From Struthio camelus (lineage: Eukaryota; Chordata; Aves; Struthioniformes; Struthionidae): a stretch of 64,000 nt of DNA. The stretch is from contig NC_090954.1 of the NCBI RefSeq assembly GCF_040807025.1, positions 13,161,501 through 13,225,500 on the forward strand, written 5' to 3'. Shown here piece by piece: positions 25,101 to 36,810 of the stretch. Below the pieces are notes generated by a model that searched no databases, had not been told where the DNA came from, and was given only the letters and a program-made list of their open reading frames with translations. The position numbers and the translations under genes are program-made. Each line of letters starts with the position of its first letter. Position 1 is the stretch's first letter.

Positions 25101-28100
25101 AGAAAAGTTAGCAATTATCCTGCTCTCAAATGGGGTGGCTGCAAGGTTCCTTCATCTCCCAGGCCTCCTCCAGTGATCCTAGACACTCATCTGAGCATTC
25201 CACAGGACTCCAGAGCTGTGCTATTAAGTCTTACTCTGGAGCGATGTTGCAATGCCAACAGAGATAAAGATCGCTGACCCTTATACCTCTACGGGGAGTT
25301 CAAGCCTGTTCAAGTTCTCCTGTGCCTAACAGACAAGCTCCTGGAGGCTTATTAGAACAATGACAGGCAAACCTCAGCTATCTAACATAACTAAACTAGG
25401 CATTACTTGGCATCGTGTTGACAGCAGTACCAAATCAAACTCTTCCCGGATTCCTCACAAAGCATTGAAGAGAAATGCACATCACGGGTGTAAAGGTGCT
25501 GGGAGAGACCCTTTGGCCTCATGAGCAAGGTGTTGCCTTGCTCAAGGACAGAGAATGACTTGGAGGCAAAGACACATCATGCCTGCTTGCTCTGATGGAG
25601 GAGAAAACGCGGGAGAGCAGCAGGGCATGGTCAGAGCAGTGAGTATGGGGCAATAGGTGAGACATCCGGGGAGGAAGGAGGCAGGATTTGGAGGTGAGCA
25701 GCTGGCTGGGGAAGGCCATAGCTCGATGTAATAGATGAAGATGCCCTTAGAGCCAACCTGGATGTGAGGGTCTGACTAGGGCTGAAAAATCAACGTTGCT
25801 GTGGTGATGGAGTGACAAAGGCTTTCAAGTCATATGTGGGGGAGGAGGAGTTGGATATCAGGGTAACAAAATGCTTGCTAGCCACCCTTTCGCTATTCAA
25901 GGCCACCCTGCGCTCGTGCAACTGACCCACACCCTGCAAGTCCAGCTTTCCCACTGCAGGGGCAGCATCCCACAGCACTCCCACTGCCATCCTTGAATGG
26001 TGGTCCCAAAGGGGACTGCTCTCAGCACCTGCTGGCTCAGGCAGATCCAGCCCAGGGGGAAGCAGAGCTGTCCCAGAACAAAATGTTGTTTACCCACCCC
26101 TGAAGCAATGTGGAGTGACTAGAAGAAAAATGTTTCCAAGCCCCACGTCGGGTCTACCTTCCTCCTGCTCCCACTAACCCAGACCTGACTGCCAGGGCCT
26201 CACTTGAGCCATGCAAGTTGGTGCCTCACAGGCTTCTCCAAAGCTCCTTTCCAAGAAAGTAAATGACCAGCAGTTCCTCTAACACCCCCTAGAGGCTTCT
26301 AGTCCTTGGCCCCAAATCAGGTCAAGCTCCTGGGGTTAATTTGCCTGCCTGGCCCAGTGTGTGGACAGTGGGATGAGCATATCCATGGTACGTGGAGGAC
26401 TGTGTCCGCCCCGCTCCGGGGTCTCTGGGTGACCTCCTGTAGTGCCTGCCGTGCTGTGTGATCCAAGCAAGAGCCACCACTCCACATGGCAGTGTGACAT
26501 TCATTAATCCCATGGCTTTCCTCAGCTCTGCCCCCAGCACAGCCCACCCCGTCAGCATGCAGCCACTTCCCCATCGGGAACGGAACTGAAGCATGAAATT
26601 GTTATGGCCCAGGGTCCAGGGACTGCCCACAGGCCATTCGCTGCATAACAGGAATGGTGCTTAGCGGGTCACTCCAAGCAAGGGCAGACCGTGGTCATAA
26701 AAGGCACGTGCAGTAGGTTTTAAATGATCAGCAGTCTTGCTCCAGGCTGTTTAGCAATCTGGAAACAATTTCCAGAGGTCTATCCAAGCCATTAGGAGAC
26801 TAGAAAGCTGAAATGGGGAAGGAAAAATCGGCTGCGTCCTGGTGAAATCTACAAGTGTAGCAAAAAGCTGTACCCATACGAACACAGTCCCTGAGCAGGT
26901 TGGTGCATAACCTACAGGACTGTCAACTCAGCCCATCAAAAACCGTTCAGAGGTCGTGGAAAACCCTGAGATATATTGAAGAAGGAAACATCTTAACTTT
27001 AGGGATTCTTTCCATTTTCCTACTTCTTTGCTGCAAAACCAAGCAGACACTCTCTGTACATCGAATGCAGGAGCAGGAATGCTAAGGAAAGCACCAACCG
27101 CTAACCTGGGTTCAGAGTCCCGTTGAGAGAAATGCTGCTGAGAACATGGGAACAGCTCCGTGCCACAGCTTGGGAAGGGGTTGGTTTGTTTGTTTTTCAA
27201 ACTCCAAAAGAAATAGATCAAAAAATACCCAGCTCCCCGCAGAATTCAAACCCCGCAGGCCTGGCTTTGTTAGTGACAAGCAGGAAATTCACCAAAACTG
27301 AATGAGGCACCAAATGGAACATGACCTAATCCTCTCAGCATTGCTGTGGCGGAGGAAAGTGGCAAACATTAACCAAGCAGCCTGGCCCCCAAGCAGCGTG
27401 TACACGGGTTATTTGAGCACTGAGAATCAAAACATCTCACAGAACATGGCTGAACACCTGTACATCATGCTTACTCCTTCTGTTCAGCTACCATCCAAGC
27501 AGAGAGAGGATAGAGTCCCAACTCCTAGTCACTAGTCTAGTATCCACCTTCTTAAATAACTTTGCTCCATGCCTCTGTTCCCTAATGACCACTGAATTTC
27601 AGACCCACCATTAAGCTGCCTGACTTTGATTGTCTGAATAACCAAGTGTATCTCCCTTATTCCCCCGGCCCCCGGTACTTGTAAACTCTGACAAAGAGGT
27701 TGCTTTGTGTCGACATGCTCAGCCAGTGCAAATGGTTTTCATCAGGCTTTGCCTAAGGTTTTAAACAGATGAGCAAGAAACGAGGGTCAGGGATGGATGA
27801 AGCAATGGGGCAGACCTCTTGCACAGGATAAAGGAGGTGGAAGGCTTCACGTACTGCTCCTAACATCTCTAACAGAGCATCTCCCAGAGGAAAGATGAAT
27901 AGAGGTGTTGCTCATGACTGCAGGGTGTCAGGCAGGCGGGACAACGGGACACCCACCTGAGACGTCCTTGTCCCTTCGCTGGGATGGGCTTCATCCTCTG
28001 TACCCTCTCCCAGGGAGAAGGCAGACTGTTTCTTATTACAAAGAAGCAAAGGGAGAGAAAAGTTAAAAAAAAGAAGAAAGAGTTCGGGATGTGTGCTGAC

Positions 28101-31100
28101 GAAAGAAAGCTGGGAGAGGGGGAAATTGTCCCATCAAAATGTTGATTTTTCTCTAACTTTCTATGCCAAAAATTTGGGATGAGTCCTGACCACAACCAGC
28201 GAGGGGAATGCTGCTCTTGGTGTGCTCAGCACTCAGCTTGTTTTGTGTTTTGAGTTTTTACTTCTTTTAAAGGCTTCTCTTGAAGGGAATGGGAAGGTGG
28301 GGCTGGGGCCACGCCTGCTCCCTGGCAGGTTGCAGCACTTTTCTGTGGTATGGCTGGCCGAAAAATACAGAAGCCTGCGCACTGCAGGAGGCTCCCGGGG
28401 AGGCCCTGTGGGGAAGCAGCCGGGGCCATGCCCCAGCCTCGGCCACTGGCCGTCAGCTGGCTGGAGTAGCTGTGCCCCGTGCGATGCTCCTGTGGCCATC
28501 CTCATTGAATCACCCATCTCCGAGGCCACCCCCCCACACACACACACGCACACTTTGAACCTCAATGCTCTGTTTGTTCCTTCATTTCAAACCAAAAGAT
28601 TTGGGCCTGTCTTTGATGCAGGATCACAACTTGGATGTTAAATTTAGATGCACATTTAGGCTCTATCTGATTAGAGACGCAACCAAGTGTTTATGCGCTC
28701 TGCGGGGAGTTTGCATCTCTAGGGCTGAGGGCGAAGCCCCTCAAGGCTTTCTGATCCTCCACTGGTGATTAGGAGAGGAGTCTGAGTCACAACATAATGA
28801 TGCCCTGGTATTTCCCTCGTCAGGAGCATGCCTTGCCTGGCGCACTCCATCCTGGCGATGGGCTGTAGGCAGCTCTGCAGCCCACCGGGAGACACGCAGG
28901 CCCCCCCATCTGCACCTGACTCCAGGAGGGCCTCTGCATGCTGGAAAGCCACAAAAGAGAGAAACAGGGAGCTTTCTCGGGCAAGTAACAGAAGCAGCAA
29001 TGTCTGAGCCCATGAGGTGAGGGACCTGGGGTGGATGAGGATGTTTAACGCATGCAGCTGGTCTGGCAACCCTGCACCCTTGCCGCAGGTTTCATGGGAC
29101 ATGTACTAATTGCAATAAGCATGAGGACATGGAACAGCACAGCTCAGACAACCAGAGGAGATGTTTCTCTTAATCTACATGCAAAAGCTACTGCATGTGC
29201 AGTACATTTCACCTAGTTTTGATGCAGAGATCCTCAAACTCCATTGCAAGGACCCTTGAGCTTGGCAGTGCCGCCCCTCCCTGGCAGCCCTGCTCACACC
29301 CCTCTCTGGTATTTTAGGTGCTACTAGATTTATTTTGTGCCATTTCATATCTGCAGCCTTCCCATGCATCTACAAGAGTCACAGAAAGCCTCCTCCTTTC
29401 TGGGTTCATTAGTGACACCTTCCACAGGATGGTTCCAACAAGGCTTTCCCTGGATCTGAGGCAAGCCTCTAGTTAACCAGTTTTGCCCCCTGTACAGAAC
29501 ATTGTGCCCCATTTTTCTGTTGAGCTTCACCACGGCCTTTGGAGATGTCCCACTCGATTTCTGTATCGTTTTGCATAATGTGAAAAAAGTGTGCATAAAT
29601 GTGGTGTAAAAGTTCCCAGAAAAAGGAGACAGAGCAGGGGATGCAAAGTCACTCCTGGGAGATCTATTACTCTCCGTTAAAACCATGCTGGAGAAACAGA
29701 CACAAGACATCCAATGTGCCATTGTTTCCCAGTGTTCACTGTGACTTAGAAAAGAACAAACTTCAGGCTAGAAGCACTCGGCATTGGTTTCCAGAAGCCA
29801 TCGGACTAGAGTCACCAGCTGGCTACACCTCCAGCTGGAAGTGTACCCATCCACACCTGAACTGAACCCTGGGCTTAGCCTAGCCCTGGCAGCAGGACAG
29901 ACAAGCCCATTCCTGGTATGGGAAGTTAAGAGCTCTCCTGGAAGCCTCATGACACTCAACTGGAATAGGCCAGCTCTTCAATGATACTATTACTGCCAAC
30001 TCTCTCCATCTCATTCTTTCTACTGAGAGATAAACTAAAAGAGGAAATGTCCAAGAAGTGAAAATAAGCACACAGAAGTGTTGTTGATATAGAGATCTTC
30101 CTGCAAGCTCAGATTCAGAACGTTCTCTTATAGCCTCTTGATGTTTACACACAGCAAAGGCGATTGGTACCACACTCATTTCAGGGGTTTTCTAGAAATT
30201 ATTCTAAAAACTCTAGAACTTGAGATACAAAAGCTTTGATAGTGCTGTGAACCATACCATAGAAAAGAAGTCATTTTCTATTATAGTTAAGAAAAACACC
30301 CCTGAGTTTATTCTAACATTTTATCACTTTTTTTTTTCTAATAAATCCTACAGGTCTTTTTACTTCTTTCCTCTTCCTGCCCCCAAGCAAAATGATCTAT
30401 ATACCAGCAGTTATCACTATGGTCCTTGGAAGCTTTCCTTGTAAACTCTAGGACCAAAAGAATGTGAAATTGATAAAGGCAGCTGGTATATGGAAAAGAA
30501 AAGGGGCTTTGCAAAGTGAATTCCATTTCTTATGAGGCAGTAGGCAGAATAAAGATGTTGGAGAAAACCTACTTTAAAGGATCCCACATCCTTTTGGAGA
30601 TATAATAATGGAAAATGTTATAACTGAGCTTGTGTTCCATTCACTAACCAATATGAGGATGAACTGGAGGGATCTTCAGCACATCAGGAGAAGGAAAATG
30701 TTAGCATACCCTTTAACAAAATTCTGGTGCTCCATTCATGAACATGGGTTCTTCAGGCTCTAGTGGGAACTGCACAAACAGTAGTAGGATTTTCCCAGCA
30801 ATAGCGGTGTAGAAGTTGTCCCGGTAGGTACATATGCAGTAATAAAGGTGATGAAATAGCACACCGCAAAGCACAGGAAGGAGCCAGCAGGGGACAGGAG
30901 GGGCTCTCTGGATTAGCGTTGGTGCTTTGGGCATGGGTCCTGCTGCAAAGAGAAACTATGAGACTTCACAAGCTGATTGTGATGTCTATTAGAATATTCT
31001 CCCTAAGTTCTCTCTGTGCCTTTCACTTTTTCAGATAATTTCCAGAGGAAATGAGGCTTCTGCCTCATACCCCACGTATGCAATTACTCTCAGTCCCTCA

Positions 31101-33524
31101 TAATATCTGTTGAACCCACTGATCACTTTCAGCTCAGCTTGTAATTGAGAGAAAAACTCCCAGAAATATGAGGTCATGACAGGGCTTGCATAAAATGGTT
31201 AGCTGAACAGAGGAGCGAAACCCTGCTAATGCCCCCACAGAGGAAAAAGACCAGGAAAAATAAAGCCCATCTTATACACCAGGAAAACTACCAGCTAGAG
31301 TGAGGTTAAGGACATTCCAGGAGAAATTCAGAAGAAAGTTTGCATTATGTTAAATGCCAGAGAACCCACTCCTTGCTCAAGGTTATTCTCCCATATTGAA
31401 TTGCTGGTGCCCAAGAAGGCATGTGCTCTAGCTGTAGCTTTTCTTGTGGTTGTGGAGTTCATAACAGCTCTGCTTTGTGGCTTCTCTGATGTCTCGTAAG
31501 AGATGAGTTCGCATTGCCATTTCAATACAATTCAATTAAAAAGTCAATTATTCCTAGAGACAAAGTGATTGGCTTCATTAACTCTGCTCTTCACAGAACA
31601 ACACTGTATTTTGTTGCTGTTTTATTCTGCTGTTTTATTCTACTCTGAATTGTATGTGACTTTTCCTGCTCCACAGTCCTAGTAGACACGCGCGCACGCA
31701 GCACACATTCTTCTTTCGAGGTTCAGCAGTTGAAAATGTTGTAAGGGAGCAGCTCTAGGCAAGTCCCTACATGCCACAAAACTCTCAAGCCCTGTTAAGT
31801 AACAAGTAGATCTTTTTAGAACATGGTTTCCAACTCCTCAGAAGGAACTGCATGCCTTTCTGGATCAGTTAGCCCTGTCCTCCAAGATTTACTTTCATTT
31901 GCTATGAATCGGGAATTATGTTGTATTTCCTAGAAGCGAAATGATGTCACCTTACCAATCAGTCTGAATTTTGTCAGGTATGGCAAATCTGAATTGCATT
32001 GACTTCTCTGCAAATTCTGATATTTGCACTAAGATACTAGTAACATAGGCTATAGCTCTGCTTCAGGTCATCTACTTCAAAAAGGAATGACCACAGACAG
32101 GGAGATTGCTGGATGATTAGCATTTATTTACTAATGAAGAAGGGATTCAAAGGAAGTATCAAATTTACAGCTTTGTATTTATCGGTAATTAGCTAACTCT
32201 CTGAGAGAATATGACGCAGATTGTTGGTTAGGGTCTGATAATTTGTTCCTAATATTCAACTTGACTTAGAAATTGAACTACTTCTGTCTTTTAAAGAGAT
32301 GAGTCTTGAAAAAGTGTCTGGAAAAACAAGTCTTCCCTGTTTAAACTAGGAAGGTGCCAAATGACTGGCAGGTATTTGACATATAATTTAAATTTAAAAG
32401 AGGAAGAAATAGTTCTAGATAAAGATCTTCCGGGCTATCTAGGGCAAATATATCCACCTGTATTTAGCTTATCCTCAGTTGTGACCCCCAAATGCACATA
32501 CAGCAACACACACTTAGCTTTTGAAAAGAACAAGCCTCGATCCTCTAACCAGCCCTGCAAAGCTCACTGGTAAAGATATATCCTTGTTAATCACATATGT
32601 GCTCCACAGTTCCTTGTCTTTGATACGCCGTATTCACGCTCTTTCATGAGATGTTAGGGAAGGGAGTTGATAGTGGATGGTCATGGATGGCAGCTTTTCC
32701 GCAAGAATGGGGCTTGGCCATGAGAAGGGAGGAACCACAGAAATTACTCAGCAACTGAAGGTGACATGGTAGAAGTGACTTGCTAGAAACCTGATCTTCA
32801 AAGCAACAGAAAGCAGGAGGCCAGAGTCAGACCTGCAAATCAGAAGAATCTTGCTATAACTGAGATAGCACTGATTAGGACCTGAACTAGAGCTGTCGAA
32901 AAGTCCATGTTGTAGAGCTGGCCTTGCAGCAGGAACTTGCACAATGTAGAAGGGCAGAACAGGAACTTCTGCATCTCTACCAAGGAGGAGAAAAGATTAC
33001 TGTAGGCGGGGAAGAGGAAAGGGAATACAAGCTAAGGGGAGAGACATCAAGTCCTAGTTTGCCCATTGGCTCTTGAAAATGATTTGCAAGAGTTTTGTGG
33101 AGAGACAAGTGAAGATGGACATAGGAGGAATAAATCAGAAGTAAGGTTTGCATTTGGGCTGTGGAGTTGAAACGTGTTGTTTGACTAGGGAGAAGGCAGA
33201 ACTGAAGGAAGGGAGAGACTGCAGAATAAGAAGTCAGCCTAATCGTGGCATTTCACTAAGAGAACCTCTATAGGGCAAAAACTGAAGGAGAGAAAGTGAA
33301 CATGGGCCTGAAACATCATGGGGCAGTGGCAGGACAGATGTCTCAATGGGACAGAAGGGAGAAGCAGCTGAGCTAACAGCCATGCCAGCAAAGGACAGGA
33401 CGGAGACAGCAGAGAGGCAAAGACTGAGCCCACGTGGCTTTTCCTCTAACACACTAGACCTAATAAAAATGTCCCTACTCCGTATGTGCCAGAATTACAG
33501 ACGTTCTTCCTTTACCCCCTGCAG
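22161..33524. other. Upstream of FAT2 coding exons: no supported coding sequence; 5' intron/promoter territory
   Basis: About 11.4 kb directly before the first FAT2 coding exon. Since that exon opens at a splice acceptor, at least the right end of this stretch is intron. A noncoding first exon and promoter are expected somewhere upstream, but I could not place them: there is no unmistakable CpG island. The most GC-rich patch is around 28290-28500, followed by a CA run at about 28533-28553. Small open frames (for example 28222-28641 plus, 30713-30934 minus) have no recognisable domain. Confidence 0.6.
33501..33524 (+). promoter_or_regulatory. FAT2: Splice acceptor of the first FAT2 coding exon
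   Basis: A pyrimidine-rich tract runs straight into GCAG (33521-33524). The following 21 nt are 5' UTR and the start codon sits at 33546. In mammals the FAT2 start codon also lies in the second exon, behind a noncoding first exon, so an acceptor here is expected. Confidence 0.8.
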
Positions 33525-36500
33525 GGCCTGAGCAGACACCACACCATGGAAGTCACTACCAAGAGGCACTTCTTGAGTTTTGCTGTTTTCCTGATGCACT
33601 GTATGGCCCACGAGGCAAGCTCTGAGAAAGGCAACACTTCCCCTTTGCACTTCACGCACTTCTTCTATAATGCCACCATCTATGAGAATTCAGCTCCCAA
33701 GACCTATGTGGAAAGCTATGTCAAAATGGGTATTTACAAGACAGATCCTGAGTGGGACATCAGATACAGAATAGCCTCTGGGGACAACACTGGTCTCTTT
33801 AAAACTGAGGAACATGTGATCGGGGATTTCTGCTTCTTGAGAATAAGAACCAGGAGCAGCAACACAGCACTTTTAAACCGGGAGGTCAAAGACAATTATA
33901 TGTTAATAATCAAGGCCACAGAGAGCACCTTTGCATATGAAGCTTGGGCCAAAGTCTTGATCCACATTCTGGACAGAAACGACTTAAAACCTCTCTTTTC
34001 ACCCCCCTCCTACAAAGTGTCCATCAGAGAAGACACTCCTCTGAAAACAGTGATTGGCACGCTCAGTGCCACGGATGCCGACGCTGGCCAGAACGCAGAG
34101 TTCTACTACGCGCTCAACACCAAGTCTGATTTGTTCACAGTCCACCCCACCACAGGAGCGGTTATGACCACAGGTAGGCTGAACAGCACCCATCAAGGCA
34201 GGCACCACCTGCAAGTTCTGGCTGTGGACAGAATGAGAAAGATCACAGAGGGGAATGGCTTTGGGAACCTGGCTAATCTTGTGATCCAGGTGGAGCCATC
34301 TGCCAGGAAACCTCCCTCTATCTCCTCAGTGAAGGTGACCCCCCCCAACTTAGCCGAAGATCTTCTCTATGCAACGCTGTTTGTAGAAAGTGGTGACTCA
34401 GAAGCAGGGATAGATTCAGTTGACTTTGTGGAAGGAGATCCGGGAAGGCATTTCAAAGCTATCAAATCCTACTTTGGGAGCAATGAGTTCATGATTGTTT
34501 CAACCAAAGACATCAACTGGCTACTTTATCCTTTTGGTTTCAATCTCAGTCTGCAAGCCAAGGACAAGAGCAAACCACCACTGTTCTCCCCTGTTAGAGT
34601 TATCCATATACCTCCTTCCAAGTATGTCTCTGCCAGATTTGAGAAAGAAGTGTACCAGGTCCAGCTCAGTGAATTTGCCCCACCGGGGAGCCAAGTTGCT
34701 ATGGTGAAGATTACACCAGTCTTCCCACATCTGAAGTATATTTTGAGACCCACTCCTGACAGCACAAGCTTTAAAATCAACCCTCACACTGGGCTAATAA
34801 CTACAGTCAGAGCAATGGACTACCATGAGCAATCTCATTTTGAACTTGAAGTTACAACCACTAACAGCCACACATCCACAACTGTTGCCATTGACATCAC
34901 GGACTGCAACAATCATGCTCCAAGTTTTAGTCAGTCTTCATACCATGGGGCCTTTGATGAAAACATTCCTCCGGGTACCAGTATCTTAACAGTAAGGGCT
35001 ACAGATGAAGATGAAGGAGACAATGGCTTTGTCACCTACACCATAGCCAACCAGAAATCAGTTCCCTTTGTCATTGACCCATATTCTGGCATCATTTCCA
35101 CCTCCAAGTCGATGGACTATGAGCTGATGCAGAGATGGTATCATCTGCGAGTGTGGGCATCAGATTGGGGTTCACCCTTCCGCCATGAAACGGAGGTTTA
35201 CGTCTCCCTCATGCTGAGCAACACCAATGACAATGCTCCCGTGTTTGAGAAAGCAAGCTGCAGTGGCACCATCCCTCGGGACTTTCCTGTTGGGAACCCT
35301 GTGGCCACAGTCTCTGCAATTGACAGTGATGAGCTGCAGCATATCAAATATGAAATCAAGTCTGGCAATGAGCTACGGCATTTTGAACTGAATCCTGTCT
35401 CTGGAGTAATATCCCTTAGAATATCTCTCAGAGATCTTCCTTCTGAACAGCCACTCTTCTACTCTTTGAAAATAACTGCAACAGATGGAGAGAACTACGC
35501 CTTGCCAACATCTGTTAACATCACTGTGGTCAGCCAAGGTCTCCCAGTAAAAATGCAGTGTGAGGAAACAGGAGTACTGAAACAACTGACAGAGACTATC
35601 ATACACTCCATTGAGTCTCAGTCTCAAGGCCATGGGCAGGATGATGAGACATCTCCGAACTTGCACCTTATAAACCATAATGCTCCAAAGTTTGATGATA
35701 GCTTTCCACGATCTATTGATATCATAGAGACTGTTTCTATCAACTCAAATATTGCTGACCTCTCAGCTGTTGATCCTGATAGCGGTTTTAATGGGAAATT
35801 GGTCTATGTGATCTCAGAGGGAAATGACGACAGTTGCTTTACCATTGACCTGGAAACTGGTCTCCTTCAAGTCCTTTCTCCTTTAGATCATGAACGAACC
35901 AGCTTCTACATTCTTAATGTTACTGTGTACGACCTTGGCACTCCACAAAAATCATCTTGGAAACTCCTAGCTGTGAATGTGTTGGATAGCAATGATAACA
36001 CCCCTAAGTTCCCACAAGGTGCGTACTGGGTGACAATACCAGAACATGTAGCAGCAGGGACAACAATAACTCAGCTGGAAGCAGAAGATGCTGATACAGA
36101 TGATAATGGGAGAGTAAAATATTCTCTCCTAACCCCCACTGATAAGTTTGCCATTAACAGTGTCACTGGAGAAGTGACTGTTACAGGTGCCCTTGATAGA
36201 GAACTGTGGCCTTGCTATGTGCTGAAAATAGAAGCTAGGGACCAGCCCAAAACAGGCTACCAGCTGTTCTCAGTTACAGACCTCTTCGTAACTCTGGAGG
36301 ATGTAAATGACAACACCCCGCACTGCATCCCAACCCTGAGCAGTGTGAAGGTCCCAGAGGACCTGCCTGTGGGAACCATTCTCCTGTTTCTGGAGGCTTT
36401 TGACCCGGACACTGGCTCTGGGGGAGAAGTGAGATACAGCCTCATTAATGATGAAGAGATCATGTTCCATGTGGATAAGCTAACAGGGGCGCTCCGGTTG

Positions 36501-36810
36501 GAGAAGGAGCTGGACTATGAGAAGAAGGACTCTTACAATCTAACTGTGCAGGTCAGTGATGGCGGGAAGCCCTTCTCTCGCTCTTCCCTCTGCCACGTGG
36601 AAGTGAACATCCTTGATGTCAACGAGAATTTGCACCCACCACGCTTTGCCTCCTTTGTCTTCAAAGGCTGGGTGCAAGAGAACAGCCCCGAGGGAACATC
36701 AGTGATGATGGTCACAGCAAAGGATATTGATAAGGGGAAAGATGGAGAGGTTCAATATTTCCTCAGAGAGGGCACTGGCCTGTCTCTCTTCCTCATTGAA
36801 AAGGATACAG
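33525..36810 (+). CDS. FAT2: FAT2 first coding exon (5' UTR 33525-33545, codons 1-1089 part)
   Basis: The start ATG at 33546 has A at -3 and G at +4, a good Kozak context. It is followed by a signal peptide: short basic n-region, hydrophobic core [13 protein letters not shown], likely cleavage near residues 22-25. An in-frame ATG at 33486 is rejected because it lies before the splice acceptor. The exon encodes about the first ten cadherin repeats. Calcium/linker motifs include DRNDLKP (residues 143-149), DCNNHAP (near 34902), NTNDNAP, DSNDNTP, DVNDNTP and DVNENLHPP. Several NxS/T sites suggest N-glycosylation. The donor is ACAG|GTAATG at 36810/36811, phase 1. Read-through into the intron would stop after five residues. 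A single huge 5' coding exon is a known trait of FAT1-FAT3 genes. Confidence 0.95.

Noticed and set aside
1974..33524. Search for exons of SPARC or SLC36A1, the neighbours of FAT2 in mammals
   Set aside because: No protein segment of either was recognised in any frame; they probably lie outside the window.
33486..33545. In-frame ATG 20 codons before the chosen FAT2 start
   Set aside because: It lies upstream of the pyrimidine tract and AG splice acceptor at 33523-33524, so it is intronic. The downstream ATG at 33546 has a good Kozak context followed by a signal peptide.
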